Below are positions 31,542-42,235 of a stretch of 48,206 nucleotides of DNA, piece by piece. Position numbers and translations under genes: made by a program. Within the stretch, counting starts at the first letter, position 1; each line of letters starts with the position of its first letter. The notes under the pieces are model-generated. The model did not search any database, was not told the origin of the DNA, and saw nothing but the letters and a program-made list of their open reading frames with translations. Source of the DNA: Evansella vedderi (lineage in GTDB: Bacteria; Bacillota; Bacilli; Bacillales; Salisediminibacteriaceae); the NCBI RefSeq assembly GCF_030813435.1, contig NZ_JAUSUG010000033.1:1-48206 (forward strand), given 5' to 3'.

Positions 31542-32306
31542 ATGAAAACAATTTACCGTTCTATAGTAATCCTTTTAGTATTTATGTTATTGGCTTCTAC
31601 CAACGTCTTTGCGAAAAATGAAAATGCTACGAAGTCATTAGTGGCATTGGGGGATTCTATTCCCTACGGGTATAACCTCGGGAACAATAATAACGCGAGC
31701 CCTTCTAGAGTTGCATTTCCTTACTTAATAGGGGAGGAGTTAGATATGCGGGTTCGAAATCTGGCAGGACCAGGATGGCAAACGGGACATTTGTTAACCG
31801 CTCTTGAAACGGATCAAAAATTCCGACAAGCCGTCCGACATGCGGATTATATTACGTTGAATATTGGAAATAACGATTTGCTAAAAGCACTGGCTACGGC
31901 ACAAGTTCGAAGTGGTGGGGATCCAGTATTATTCCAACAGTATCTTATGGAAGAAATCGGGAAGAGCAACATTTTTGGAAATCTAGGACTAATTATCTCT
32001 GAAATCCGTTCTCTAACAGATGCACCAGTTGTTATATACAATATTTATAATCCTTTTCAAACATATGACCCATTACATGTAGTTGGTTCTAATTTATTAC
32101 CAGGTATAAATCATCAGCTTAGCGAAGCGGTGGGACTACTTAATAGTATCCATAATAATATTCTGCTGGTCGATGCCTATGCTGCTTTTGGGACTAATCA
32201 AGAAGCCTATGTTATTTCTGAAGATATTCACCCTACGAAATCAGGCCAAGGTGTTCTAGCGGATATTGGAATAAGAGCGATTGGTTCCTTATTATTCAAT
32301 CGGTAA
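31542..32306 (+). CDS. Secreted SGNH/GDSL-family hydrolase
   Basis: 254 residues. A Sec signal peptide (about 1-24, ending NVFA) precedes block I, VALGDSIPYG, with the nucleophile Ser39. Block III is YITLNIGNNDLLKA (N111). Block V is EDIHPTKSG (D228, H230), completing the catalytic triad. It matches the YpmR-like group of extracellular lipases/esterases. AGGAGGAGG precedes the ATG. It should be exported and act on an ester, possibly of lipid or cell wall; no substrate is evident. It is monocistronic, followed by the hairpin at 32323. Confidence 0.85.
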   Translation: MKTIYRSIVILLVFMLLASTNVFAKNENATKSLVALGDSIPYGYNLGNNNNASPSRVAFPYLIGEELDMRVRNLAGPGWQTGHLLTALETDQKFRQAVRHADYITLNIGNNDLLKALATAQVRSGGDPVLFQQYLMEEIGKSNIFGNLGLIISEIRSLTDAPVVIYNIYNPFQTYDPLHVVGSNLLPGINHQLSEAVGLLNSIHNNILLVDAYAAFGTNQEAYVISEDIHPTKSGQGVLADIGIRAIGSLLFNR

Positions 32307-32322
32307 CAGCCAATGAATTCTT

Positions 32323-32347
32323 ACGAACGGTGCAAGGCACCGTTCGT
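32323..32347. repeat. Palindromic repeat ACGAACGGTGC type, copy A
   Basis: ACGAACGGTGC and GCACCGTTCGT form a perfect 11-bp stem with a three-base loop, followed by TTATTT. The upstream AATTCTTACGAACGGTGC is identical to the copy at 36108. It may end the SGNH transcript. Confidence 0.7.
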
Positions 32348-32383
32348 TTATTTCTGATCATAGCTGGCAATTTGAATAGGTAC

Positions 32384-32484
32384 GCCGTTACTAGAGAAAA
32401 AACATTAGACATATAGTATTTACGTGAAACAAATCTGTGAAACAAGATTATTCGAGCGGTGACAGGCACCAACGGTAAAATTTC
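32384..32484. repeat. Dispersed ~100-bp repeat, copy A
   Basis: GCCGTTACTAGAG, the GTGAAACAAATCTGTGAAAC tandem, AACAAGATTATTC, GGTGACAGGCACC and AAAATTTCC recur in the same order at 37542-37640, with small gaps. The last 37 bases encode the C-terminal YRWCLSPLE of the convergent membrane protein ending at 32448. Confidence 0.6.
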
Positions 32485-32909
32485 CAAATAAGTAAAACAA
32501 AAATAAAATAGCCGACTAAAGAATATTCATGTTGCCAATGAACAGAAGGCTGGAACATACCTAGTTTTTCCATAATCTGTTCCATGATCGCTGCAGATAG
32601 ACCGATAATAATGGCTGCTAAAAGCTTTAGTAAACGACTTATTCGGTTGAATATAAAAATGATGACCAATGTAAATAAGGGCAAGATGACTAAAGTAAAT
32701 AAAATATTGATGGAAAAAATACTGGGAAAGGGGCGTGATGGGAATTCATAAAGCCCTTTTCCTACAAACAAAAGGTCTAAGTAAGTAGCAAGGAAGGAGG
32801 CAACTATCATGGTACATACATAAGCTTTCACATTTTGTCGTTTATTAGAAGAAAGTTTCTTTTGCCACAAGGCTAAGCTCGATTTTTTCCAATGTCTCAC
32901 AGTAATCAT
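32448..32909 (-). CDS. CBO0543 family membrane protein
   Basis: 153 residues, ATG 32909 eight bases after GGAG. Four membrane segments. The CBO0543 pattern is clear: KAYVCTMIVASFLATYLDLL, FVGKGLYEFPSRPFPSIFSI and NILFTLVILPLFTL. The last nine residues (YRWCLSPLE) come from a dispersed repeat, so the natural C-terminus has been replaced. It overlaps the end of the DUF2515 gene by 65 bases, which suggests co-translation. The function of the family is unknown. Confidence 0.78.
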   Translation of the reverse strand: MITVRHWKKSSLALWQKKLSSNKRQNVKAYVCTMIVASFLATYLDLLFVGKGLYEFPSRPFPSIFSINILFTLVILPLFTLVIIFIFNRISRLLKLLAAIIIGLSAAIMEQIMEKLGMFQPSVHWQHEYSLVGYFIFVLLIWKFYRWCLSPLE

Positions 32910-33969
32910 TTTTAATATCTCCATTCACTTTTTCGTTGTATTTTTCTAAATAATGAACTACTCTCCAGTCTTTATACCAATCACCTTTTTCTGCTGGATC
33001 ATGATGGACATCCTTCCAAGCGAATTGCAATGGAGGACTGAAGATGCGATGGGATCCGGATTTTAAAGAGCAATTTTTTATACGTCGCTTATAAAGTTTT
33101 CCTGGTATCGATTCATTTACATTGTTAAATAACTGCGGCCAGAAATCTTTTCTGGATCCTGTGTGAGGTTGTTGCAATGCCCATTTGAAAAACGCAGGAT
33201 AGAGCTCACTGTCAAATAGTAAATGGTACAGTCTTTTTCCCAATAAAATTCTTTCATGTAAAGAAGCAAAATGATTTATCGTTTGCCCCATAAGCATCGT
33301 TTTCCGATTACTTTTATAGGGGAAGAGGATTTGGTTTAAACTTAGGAGTTCCTGAAGTTTAAATTCAATAGATTCTAATACATTCTTTTTGTAGAAACTA
33401 TTTTGAATCACCCTGTTTTCTAAATAACTTTGCTCGTTTACTACTAGTGCGAAGGCTAAAAGATAATCCTCTTTTTCTTCCATATAATAATCCCATACGA
33501 CCTTCATAAACTTGGAGACTCCGAATATGGGTAAAAGGTAGAATAGGTTCATTTGTCTTTTAATAGATTCTTTGTATAATAACATCTGCGGATAAACATC
33601 TTGAAAAATCAGCCAGTTTCCCCGTTCTAAGAAACTAAAAAAGTTTTCCCTTTCCTTCTTTGGTAGTAATTTCGTTAGCAATTCTCCTTTTAAATCGGTC
33701 ATATTCCATCCGCCGTTTCGTGAAACCATATGACCTAAAAAAGCCCAATGTATTTCAGGGAATTGTTGGTAGAAATGGAAGTAAGCCTCGGTTCGAGTGA
33801 TGTTATTCCGATTTCTTTTTATTGTTTCCGTACGTATTTTTTCGATTAAGTTTTGTTCTTCTATCTTTAATGAATCTTCCGTAATAGTTTGTACCCTTTT
33901 TTTCTTTAATTGTTTTTTAATTTTTTTTAAATGCGGCGACAGTCTGGAAGAATGAAAACGTAAAGTCAT
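32845..33969 (-). CDS. DUF2515 family protein (YppC-like)
   Basis: 374 residues, ATG behind GAGGTGAACAG. It shows the YppC/DUF2515 pattern: an N-terminal basic region, NNITRTEAYFHFYQQFPEIH, WAFLGHMVSRNGGWNMTDLK, FLERGNWLIFQDVYPQMLLY and SKFMKVVWDYY. A C-terminal PLQFAWKDVHHDPAEKGDWY matches the family's PPxxWxxVxH block. The role is unknown. B. subtilis yppC lies in a different context. It is divergent from the sqhC-like gene. Confidence 0.85.
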   Translation of the reverse strand: MTLRFHSSRLSPHLKKIKKQLKKKRVQTITEDSLKIEEQNLIEKIRTETIKRNRNNITRTEAYFHFYQQFPEIHWAFLGHMVSRNGGWNMTDLKGELLTKLLPKKERENFFSFLERGNWLIFQDVYPQMLLYKESIKRQMNLFYLLPIFGVSKFMKVVWDYYMEEKEDYLLAFALVVNEQSYLENRVIQNSFYKKNVLESIEFKLQELLSLNQILFPYKSNRKTMLMGQTINHFASLHERILLGKRLYHLLFDSELYPAFFKWALQQPHTGSRKDFWPQLFNNVNESIPGKLYKRRIKNCSLKSGSHRIFSPPLQFAWKDVHHDPAEKGDWYKDWRVVHYLEKYNEKVNGDIKNDYCETLEKIELSLVAKETFF

Positions 33970-34095
33970 CTGTTCACCTCGATTTCTAACGTTTCAAGCT
34001 AATATATTCGGTGCAATGAGGTGATATGAATAATTATTGTTTTTTCGAATAAAGTAGATTGATAAAAAAACAATATTAGTTAAGAAAGGCGGATT

Positions 34096-35985
34096 ATGAT
34101 GAAGGAAGTAGCCCTAGAGGAAATAAACCGTCTCATGAATCGTTTAAAAGAACAGCAATCACCTGATGGGTCGTGGAGAATGTGTTTTGAATCCACTGTT
34201 GCGACAGATGCTTATATGATAATTTTGTTAAGGTCGTTAGGGATGAATGAGGAGAGCATGATCGGAGATTTAGTGAGTAGACTCGAGAGGAAACAAGGTG
34301 TAAACGGAGCATGGAAAGCTTATCATGACGAGGAGGGAGGAAATCTTTCTTTAACGATTGAGGCCTATTATGCACTTCTGTATTCCGGCATGAAAAATAA
34401 AAATGAGCCAAAAATGAAACAGGCAGAACAATTTATCATCGCTCGAGGTGGTCTCCAAAAAGGGGAACTACTAACGAAAGTCGTTTTAGCAGTTACTGGA
34501 CAATGGAAATGGCCTACCTATTTTCGCGCCCCTATTGAACTGATTTTACTTCCCTCAACAGCACCCATAAACTTCTTTGATTTCTCTGGATATGCAAGGG
34601 TTCATATAGCACCAATGCTTGTTCTTTTTGATCAGAAATTTGTTTTAAAAAGAAGAAATACCCCTGACTTATCCCATTTATTATTGGACAGATCGTTGGA
34701 TAATGACTGGTTAGGGGAAAGTCGATCACTAGAATTTCATTCTTGTATTCGCTATATAAAGGAAGCTATTGAGAAGTTAATCGGTTTCCCTGAATATTTA
34801 CACCAAATGGCTTTAGAACGAACAGAACGTTTTATGTTAGAAAGAATAGAAGAGGACGGAACGCTGTATAGTTATTTTTTAACGACTTTTTTAATGATTT
34901 TTTCCCTACTTGCTCTCGGATACTCCAAGGATCATGCTGTGATACAAAAAGCCATCAAAGGGTTGAAAACATTAGTATGTATAGCAGATGACAACGAATT
35001 ACATATGCAGCATACGACAGCTACCGTCTGGAATACGGCATTAATTTCACATGCTTTGCAGTATTCAAGAGCAAGTATCGATACACCAACCATCCAAAAA
35101 TCCTTGAACTATTTAATGGAGCGCCAGCATAACCGTTATGGGGATTGGGTTATTCGTAACCCCCAAGTCCTTCCAGGGGGTTGGGGTTTTTCCAATATTA
35201 ATTCGATCAATCCTGATGTGGATGATACGACAGCGGCATTGCGTGCATTGCGTAGGTCCGCAGTAAAATATCACCGTTATCGAGCCGCATGGTATAAAGG
35301 GGTAAACTGGGTATTGTCGATGCAAAATGACGATGGGGGCTGGCCTGCTTTTGAAAAAAATACGAATAAAGAAATTTTAACATGGATACCAATAACTGGA
35401 GCACCTGACGTAAGTATCGACCCTTCTTCTGCTGATTTAACCGGTCGAACCCTAGAGTTTTTAGGAAGGGACATTGGTTTAACGACCGATCATCATCAAG
35501 TAAAAGAGGCTGTTCAGTGGTTAGGGCAAAATCAAGAAAGGGACGGTTCATGGTATGGCCGTTGGGGAATTTGTTATATTTATGGAACTTGGGCAGCCAT
35601 TACCGGAATGAGGGCGGTAGAAGTAAGTGAAAATGATGCTTCTATTCAAAAAGGCGTTGCCTGGTTACTTCACATTCAAAATAATGACGGTGGATGGGGA
35701 GAATCTTGTAAAAGCGATCAACAAAAAACGTATATACCGTTACGTACAAGTACACCTTCGCAAACGGCATGGGCATTAGATGCGTTAATTTCCGTTTTTG
35801 AAAATCCAACAGAAGAAATAAATCGTGGAATTCAATGCTTAATAGAGAAACTTAATCATCCTGATTGGACGTACACGTATCCAACTGGGGGAGGACTCCC
35901 TGGAAGCTTTTACTTTTATTATCACAGCTACAACAATATATGGCCACTTATTACCCTAAGTCATTATGTAAAAAAGTATTCATAA
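34096..35985 (+). CDS. sqhC: Squalene-hopene-cyclase family terpene cyclase (sporulenol synthase type)
   Basis: 629 residues, matching the 632 of B. subtilis SqhC. The catalytic acid motif is DVDDTTA (374-380). QW repeats recur (QQSPDGSWRMCFE, QNDDGGWPAF, QNQERDGSWYGRWG, QNNDGGWGES). PQVLPGGWGFSNINSINP and SWYGRWGICYIYGTWAAITG match SqhC more closely than hopanoid cyclases, and DVDD rather than DVDDTAVV of hopene cyclases fits the tetraprenyl-beta-curcumene cyclase branch. It would cyclise a C35 polyprenyl to sporulenol-like lipids in spores or membranes. ATG 34096 follows AAAGGCGG; ATG 34099 is equivalent. No prenyl-synthase partner is in the window. Confidence 0.85.
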   Translation: MMKEVALEEINRLMNRLKEQQSPDGSWRMCFESTVATDAYMIILLRSLGMNEESMIGDLVSRLERKQGVNGAWKAYHDEEGGNLSLTIEAYYALLYSGMKNKNEPKMKQAEQFIIARGGLQKGELLTKVVLAVTGQWKWPTYFRAPIELILLPSTAPINFFDFSGYARVHIAPMLVLFDQKFVLKRRNTPDLSHLLLDRSLDNDWLGESRSLEFHSCIRYIKEAIEKLIGFPEYLHQMALERTERFMLERIEEDGTLYSYFLTTFLMIFSLLALGYSKDHAVIQKAIKGLKTLVCIADDNELHMQHTTATVWNTALISHALQYSRASIDTPTIQKSLNYLMERQHNRYGDWVIRNPQVLPGGWGFSNINSINPDVDDTTAALRALRRSAVKYHRYRAAWYKGVNWVLSMQNDDGGWPAFEKNTNKEILTWIPITGAPDVSIDPSSADLTGRTLEFLGRDIGLTTDHHQVKEAVQWLGQNQERDGSWYGRWGICYIYGTWAAITGMRAVEVSENDASIQKGVAWLLHIQNNDGGWGESCKSDQQKTYIPLRTSTPSQTAWALDALISVFENPTEEINRGIQCLIEKLNHPDWTYTYPTGGGLPGSFYFYYHSYNNIWPLITLSHYVKKYS

Positions 35986-36107
35986 ATAAGATTCTTATTA
36001 TAACAGAAAAGGGATCCAAACGCTGGAAGCGAAGGGTTGTACTGACCAGTGCTACCAAGTAATAATAAGGGATTGGGGAATCAACTTTTAATCACGTCTA
36101 AATTCTT

Positions 36108-36132
36108 ACGAACGGTGCCTGGCACCGTTCGT
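36108..36132. repeat. Palindromic repeat ACGAACGGTGC type, copy B
   Basis: ACGAACGGTGC and GCACCGTTCGT with a CTG loop, followed by TTTTT on the plus strand: the same element as 32323-32347, here positioned to terminate the sqhC-like gene. It lies just outside the end of the convergent CPBP gene. Confidence 0.75.
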
Positions 36133-36134
36133 TT

Positions 36135-36896
36135 TTACATGATCGCTAATAAGGCAACAATAAAAGTTATAGTTGAAAAGGCATTACATAGACAGTGAAA
36201 GCCGATGGCTATAAATATATTTTTCTTTTTCCAAGCAAGATAGAAAGCAGGGAAGAAGGCGATAATTCTAAACAAGTTATTAAACGGAAGCCAAAAGTGG
36301 TACAACGAAAATAATACGGTTACGATAAATGGCGTATAGTTCCCGAATCTACTCATTTTTGCAGTAAGATAGCCCCGAAAAAACAACTCTTCAACGATTG
36401 GACCAATAAAAACATTCAGGATAACAAACATAACACATGTAAACAGGAGAATGTTTGTTGAATAGTTAAGCAAGTAATCTATATTACTCCAGTCAAAATA
36501 CGGTGGTAACATATCGAACAATTGCTTAGAAACGGATGCAAAGAGCATGTTTTCTAAGGGGGCAATGGTGATGGTCATCAATCCAGCAAAACCCCAAGTC
36601 AAAGCAGCGTATAGGAAAATCTGCCACCATTTTAATTTTTGGTAATTGGAAAAGGCACTTTTCAATGAATAACTTCCATATTCTTTCTTACTGGCCCGTA
36701 TTACTACAAAAATCTGGATAGGGAAGAGAAGGAACATGGCTAATAGAAAAAAGATGAGAATCGTTGGAATCGTATCTCCTAGTAAATAACCTACCAATAA
36801 ATAGGTGAGCGTTAATAGTGAAGTTGGTAGAAAAATAAGGAGCAATACCTTCCATATACTTAAATTATCCCGCACGTTTTTACTACTTGTTTCCAT
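36135..36896 (-). CDS. CPBP-family intramembrane metalloprotease
   Basis: 253 residues with about seven membrane segments. The CPBP (CAAX/Abi) motifs are VEELFFRGYLTAK (E169, E170, R174), LYHFWLP (H200) and GFHCLCNAF (H234), giving the glutamates and histidines expected for zinc. GAGGGGACTACAA precedes the ATG. Family members process membrane proteins or give bacteriocin immunity. Its target is unknown, and it stands alone. Confidence 0.85.
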   Translation of the reverse strand: METSSKNVRDNLSIWKVLLLIFLPTSLLTLTYLLVGYLLGDTIPTILIFFLLAMFLLFPIQIFVVIRASKKEYGSYSLKSAFSNYQKLKWWQIFLYAALTWGFAGLMTITIAPLENMLFASVSKQLFDMLPPYFDWSNIDYLLNYSTNILLFTCVMFVILNVFIGPIVEELFFRGYLTAKMSRFGNYTPFIVTVLFSLYHFWLPFNNLFRIIAFFPAFYLAWKKKNIFIAIGFHCLCNAFSTITFIVALLAIM

Positions 36897-36943
36897 TTGT
36901 AGTCCCCTCCGTTATGGAATGCACGTAAAACTGTCTCCCTGCT

Positions 36944-37342
36944 TTATATTCGCTCCCATCTTGAAGTAGATTCTAAGGTTGTGAGGTTGATTATAAAAAA
37001 AAATAAAGGTAAATATGAAGGGGTTTCCGTGCTTGAGCCTATAGGAGCTAATAGATTTAACCTTTTTCCCGTCACATCAAAGCTATCGTCCTTATTGTCA
37101 TTCAAATTCCTATCGTCGTAAACATCCACATAGCCATCGTGTCGATAAGCAATCACACGATAGCCTTGGCCAATCACCTTGTCATCCAAGTACTGTGGCT
37201 CAAAACCAATGTACTTGTCATCAGCATTTTTCTTGAAATTAATGAGGGCAAGCTTTGTTAACGGGACATAGGTACACCCAAATGGGATGACGACTGTTTG
37301 TTTCTCATCACTAACTAACGTTGGCTTCTCCGTTGTTTCCAT
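36944..37342 (-). CDS. Hypothetical protein, possibly truncated
   Basis: 132 residues from ATG 37342 behind GGAGTGGAGG. The middle (KYIGFEPQYLDDKVIGQGYR, VIAYRHDGYVDVYDDRNLND) resembles conserved Bacillus hypothetical proteins. After FDVTGKRLNLLAPIGSSTET, then PSYLPLFFF, the reading becomes IINLTTLESTSRWERI, unlike a natural end. I suspect an internal deletion before LNLLAPIG and a frameshift near the 3' end. The 37343-37736 gap behind it holds a dispersed repeat (37542-37640) and nothing else supportable. Confidence 0.45.
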   Translation of the reverse strand: METTEKPTLVSDEKQTVVIPFGCTYVPLTKLALINFKKNADDKYIGFEPQYLDDKVIGQGYRVIAYRHDGYVDVYDDRNLNDNKDDSFDVTGKRLNLLAPIGSSTETPSYLPLFFFIINLTTLESTSRWERI

Positions 37343-37541
37343 AACCTCCACTCCTTAGAAAACAAAATAAGCTCTTGTATAACTGCAACTAGGGACAACT
37401 CTAGGAAAAATAGTTTTTTAGATGGTGGAACGAACTAATATAGGAAGTCAGCGGATGTATTTTTCTCATAAAGTCAAATTCAGAATAAACCAATTTAGGT
37501 TGTTGAAGGAAGGAGATATGTGACAATGTTGTGAATTATGT

Positions 37542-37640
37542 GCTGTTACTAGAGAAGAAACATTAGAAATATAAACTTCTGTGAAACAAATCTGTGAAAC
37601 AAGAATATTCAGGTGGTAATAGGCACCCGAAAAAATTTCC
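37542..37640. repeat. Dispersed ~100-bp repeat, copy B
   Basis: GCTGTTACTAGAGAAGAAAC, the CTGTGAAACAAATCTGTGAA tandem, ACAAGAATATTC, GGTAATAGGCACC and AAAATTTCC follow the same order as at 32384-32484, in the same orientation, with small gaps. It carries no ORF. Confidence 0.6.
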
Positions 37641-37736
37641 CCACCAAAAACCTGTTCGCTGACAGCTGCTGTCACTGCCGGCGTTATAGTTAGTAGTGTA
37701 GTGATTACACATTAGGAAAAAGGAAGGGGAATAACG

Positions 37737-38336
37737 ATGAAAAAGTATTTCTTTAGTTTAATTACGTTATTATTGTTCGTTGGTTTAGTGACAGCCTGTG
37801 GGGAGTCCACCATTGAACCGGTAGATAATGAGCCAGAGGAAAGTGAGGAGGCGGCAACCCAAACTCCAGAAACAGAGGAGGATGCAACAACAGAAGAGGA
37901 GGATGCTACAACGGAAGAAGAGGAAGCCACAGAGGAGATTATCGAGGAGGATTTAAGTGTCGGGGATACCATTAATTTCAACGGCCTTCACATTACATTA
38001 AATGGCGTACGCACGTCGGAAGGGGAAGAATTTTTTGAGCCAGATCGTGACTTTTTCTTCATTTTAGATATGACGATCGATAACACAACGGATGAAGCAG
38101 CACATGTTTCTACGATGCTGCAAATGACGTTGGTGGATCCTGATGGCTATAGCCAGGACATGGATTTCTTTGCAGATACGAGGGGAAGTTTAGATGGAGA
38201 AGTTGGACCAGGAAGAAAGATGGCAGGGGAGATTTCCTTTGATGTAGAAGACGCAGATTATTTCGAGTTCCTATTTGAGGATCCGTTTATGACTGGTCAA
38301 GCGATTTGGAAAATTAACCGGGCTGACTGGGAATAG
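37737..38336 (+). CDS. Lipoprotein with a DUF4352-type domain
   Basis: 199 residues, ATG behind GGAAGGGGAA. Lipobox LVTACGES near residue 20. A long Glu/Thr-rich linker (about 25-72) places the C-terminal domain away from the membrane. The domain has the DUF4352 beta-sandwich pattern: LSVGDTINFNGLHITLNGVR, FFILDMTIDNTTDEAAHVST, LVDPDGYSQD and PGRKMAGEISFDVEDADYFE. Some DUF4352 proteins are immunoprotective or chaperone-like, but no role is known here. A perfect-stem terminator follows. Confidence 0.8.
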   Translation: MKKYFFSLITLLLFVGLVTACGESTIEPVDNEPEESEEAATQTPETEEDATTEEEDATTEEEEATEEIIEEDLSVGDTINFNGLHITLNGVRTSEGEEFFEPDRDFFFILDMTIDNTTDEAAHVSTMLQMTLVDPDGYSQDMDFFADTRGSLDGEVGPGRKMAGEISFDVEDADYFEFLFEDPFMTGQAIWKINRADWE

Positions 38337-38343
38337 GAAGATA

Positions 38344-38370
38344 AAGGTCACAGGCCACCTGTGACCTTTT
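38344..38370 (+). terminator. Intrinsic terminator after the lipoprotein gene
   Basis: AAGGTCACAGG and CCTGTGACCTT form a perfect 11-bp stem around CCA, followed by TTG and a later TTTT. Confidence 0.75.
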
Positions 38371-38471
38371 GTTTTAAAATAATGCCCATATGTGGGAAAA
38401 AAAGTAAGGAAGTGTTCTTATTTCATGTACAATATAAAATAGAGAATAGAATGGTACGAAAGGGGATTGTT

Positions 38472-39452
38472 ATGCCACAAACACAAGGATTAGCAAAAGT
38501 GGAGAGGTTATTTTTTATCCTCCAATACCTTAGCAATCATGAATATGCCACAGCACAGGAGTTAGCCAATCACTGTGGTACTTCCAAACGGAGTATATAT
38601 AGGGACATGAGAAACTTAGAAGAACAAGGATTTTTTATAACAACAGATCCAAATAAGGGCTATAAACTTATTGAACAAGCTGTACGTGGCGGAGGGAGAC
38701 TGACAAAAGACGAGTGGATGGCATTAACGTTATATCCTGTCATTTCCCAAGGGATTACTTCCGGAGACCACCCTTTTCACCATGCGTATAAAACCGGTTT
38801 GGAAAAAATAATGAGCTACGTCCAAAAAGGAGGAGATTCCTCCCTCATTGGATCCGAGTTGGGAGAAAGAATTCGTCTTCATGCACGTCCTTCGGAACAG
38901 GCACAATTCAATGTGATGCCAGGTATTTTAACGGCCATTTCGGAAAACCGTTCCATCGAAGTGACCTATTATTCCATCCACCGGGATGAAGAGACCTGCC
39001 GTCTGTTAGACCCTTATTATCTCGTACCAAGAGGAGGGCATTTATATGTAATCGCTTATTGCCATACCCGCAAAGACGTAAGGGTGTTCCGTTCCAGCCG
39101 TTTTCATTCTGTAAAAGTGACAGATCAATCCTTTAAAATTCCACGTACCTTTCATATTGATGATTTCCTTTCAAGAAGATGGTCCATCTTTTCCGAGGAT
39201 AAAGAAACACACTTTGTCGTCCGTTTTAACAAAGAAGCAGCAAGGTATGTGCAAGAGGAAGACTTTCATGTGGAAACGAACCGCACAAAAAAAGAAGACG
39301 GAAGCCTGCTATTAGAAACAACGGTCAAAAGCCAAGAAGAATTCCTCCGCTGGATCCGATCCTTCGGTGTCGAAGCAGAAGTGCTAGAGCCGAAGGAAGT
39401 AAGGGAGCAGTTAAAGAAAGAGTTTGAAATGATGGTGGACAGGTATAGGTAA
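38472..39452 (+). CDS. WYL-domain transcriptional regulator (DeoR/YafY type)
   Basis: 326 residues, ATG 38472 behind AAGGGGAT. An N-terminal helix-turn-helix (YATAQELANHCGTSKRSIYR, DMRNLEEQGF) is followed by the WYL module: GILTAISENRSIEVTYYSIH, RLLDPYYLVPRGGHLYVIAY, VFRSSRFHSVKVTDQSFKIP and a C-terminal WCX extension (VVRFNKEAARYVQEEDF to GVEAEVLEPKEVREQLKKEF). WYL regulators sense ligands or nucleic acids and control diverse operons. The frame is open further upstream, but the terminator at 38344 and the ribosome binding site argue for 38472. Confidence 0.88.
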   Translation: MPQTQGLAKVERLFFILQYLSNHEYATAQELANHCGTSKRSIYRDMRNLEEQGFFITTDPNKGYKLIEQAVRGGGRLTKDEWMALTLYPVISQGITSGDHPFHHAYKTGLEKIMSYVQKGGDSSLIGSELGERIRLHARPSEQAQFNVMPGILTAISENRSIEVTYYSIHRDEETCRLLDPYYLVPRGGHLYVIAYCHTRKDVRVFRSSRFHSVKVTDQSFKIPRTFHIDDFLSRRWSIFSEDKETHFVVRFNKEAARYVQEEDFHVETNRTKKEDGSLLLETTVKSQEEFLRWIRSFGVEAEVLEPKEVREQLKKEFEMMVDRYR

Positions 39453-39621
39453 CTAATTTCTTGAGAGAATTTTGATTTCCTTGAAAGAGATGACTTAGAT
39501 AATATAAAACTACTAATTGAATTAATTCCACGAGATGTCAATAAGATAATGGTACTGATTAGCCCCTTAGATTATGAATGGTATATAATCTTAGGTTGTA
39601 AGTATGGTAAAAATAAGAAGT

Positions 39622-39660
39622 GGGACGATTCAACTGTTTCTTTATACAAGAACCGTCCCT
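39622..39660. repeat. GGGACG palindrome between convergent genes
   Basis: GGGACG (39622-39627) and CGTCCC (39654-39659) enclose about 26 bases that may pair partly. GGTCACACAAA and AAAACGGTCCCCACC follow. It looks like another member of the palindromic family. It lies between the convergent WYL and 39712 genes. Confidence 0.4.
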
Positions 39661-39711
39661 GGTCACACAAAAAGAATTAAAGGGGAAAACGGTCCCCACC
39701 CTTTCCCGTGC

Positions 39712-40206
39712 TTACTTTACGCTTTCTGCTTTTTTAATTAGGTCGTGTAGAATTTCCAAGCCTTTTTTATATGCGGCTTCTTTCCCCAGTAAAAACTGTG
39801 ACTCCGCCGCATTCACGGACTTCGTTTCTGCTACCTCTTTTACTTCTTCCTCGAACATCTGTTTTAAGATGGTAAGCTGTAATTGCCCTAAAGCTCGTTC
39901 CGTTGAAAGTTTATCATTTCCAAGCTGTTTCTGCTCTAGAGCTTGTTCTACAAAACGGTCGATACCCTTTTCCATATAGCGGGTTGCAGTTCCAATAATG
40001 GCACGGTAGTTGTCTGTACGGTCTCCAATCAACCGCAGGGAATGCCTTTCGTGCTCTATTAAGAACCGGCACAACAGTTCATCCGTTTCCATTCTAGCAT
40101 TATGCAAGAAGGAAAATTCCCCTTCAAAAGCTCCTTTTTTTTCAAGGAATTGACCAAGAAGACTGTATTCGTTGCAGTCTTGGCAAAAAATGAGGTACTC
40201 TCGCAA
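39712..40206 (-). CDS. Unknown protein with N-terminal CxxC, directly after groEL
   Basis: 164 residues. I start it at TTG 40206 (MREYLIFCQDCNEYSLLGQF), about six bases after AAGGGGGG; the open frame continues upstream through the groEL terminator, but no start with a ribosome binding site exists there. FCQDC could be half of a zinc site or a redox pair. The rest is helical: FSFLHNARMETDELLCRFLI, EHERHSLRLIGDRTDNYRAI and a coiled-coil-like C-terminus. No family is recognised. Its translation start lies just beyond the groEL terminator stem, so it may be expressed by read-through from the heat-shock operon. Confidence 0.6.
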   Translation of the reverse strand: MREYLIFCQDCNEYSLLGQFLEKKGAFEGEFSFLHNARMETDELLCRFLIEHERHSLRLIGDRTDNYRAIIGTATRYMEKGIDRFVEQALEQKQLGNDKLSTERALGQLQLTILKQMFEEEVKEVAETKSVNAAESQFLLGKEAAYKKGLEILHDLIKKAESVK

Positions 40207-40222
40207 ACTACTTCCCCCCTTG

Positions 40223-40248
40223 AAAAAAAATCCCCCGAGATCGGGGGA
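40223..40248 (-). terminator. Intrinsic terminator of groES-groEL
   Basis: Read on the minus strand: TCCCCCGA-TC-TCGGGGGA followed by eight T residues, 11 bases beyond the groEL stop. The stem is perfect, but the loop is only two bases, so the inner pairs probably open. Confidence 0.78.
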
Positions 40249-40258
40249 TAAGATGTAA

Positions 40259-42197
<1,939 letters not shown>

Positions 42198-42235
42198 AGA
42201 AAATCACTCCTCCTATGAAATTGTATAATATTTTA

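Noticed and set aside
35113-35551. Minus-strand open frames inside the terpene cyclase gene
   Set aside because: The sqhC-like protein has full family similarity on the plus strand, and these frames are shadows.
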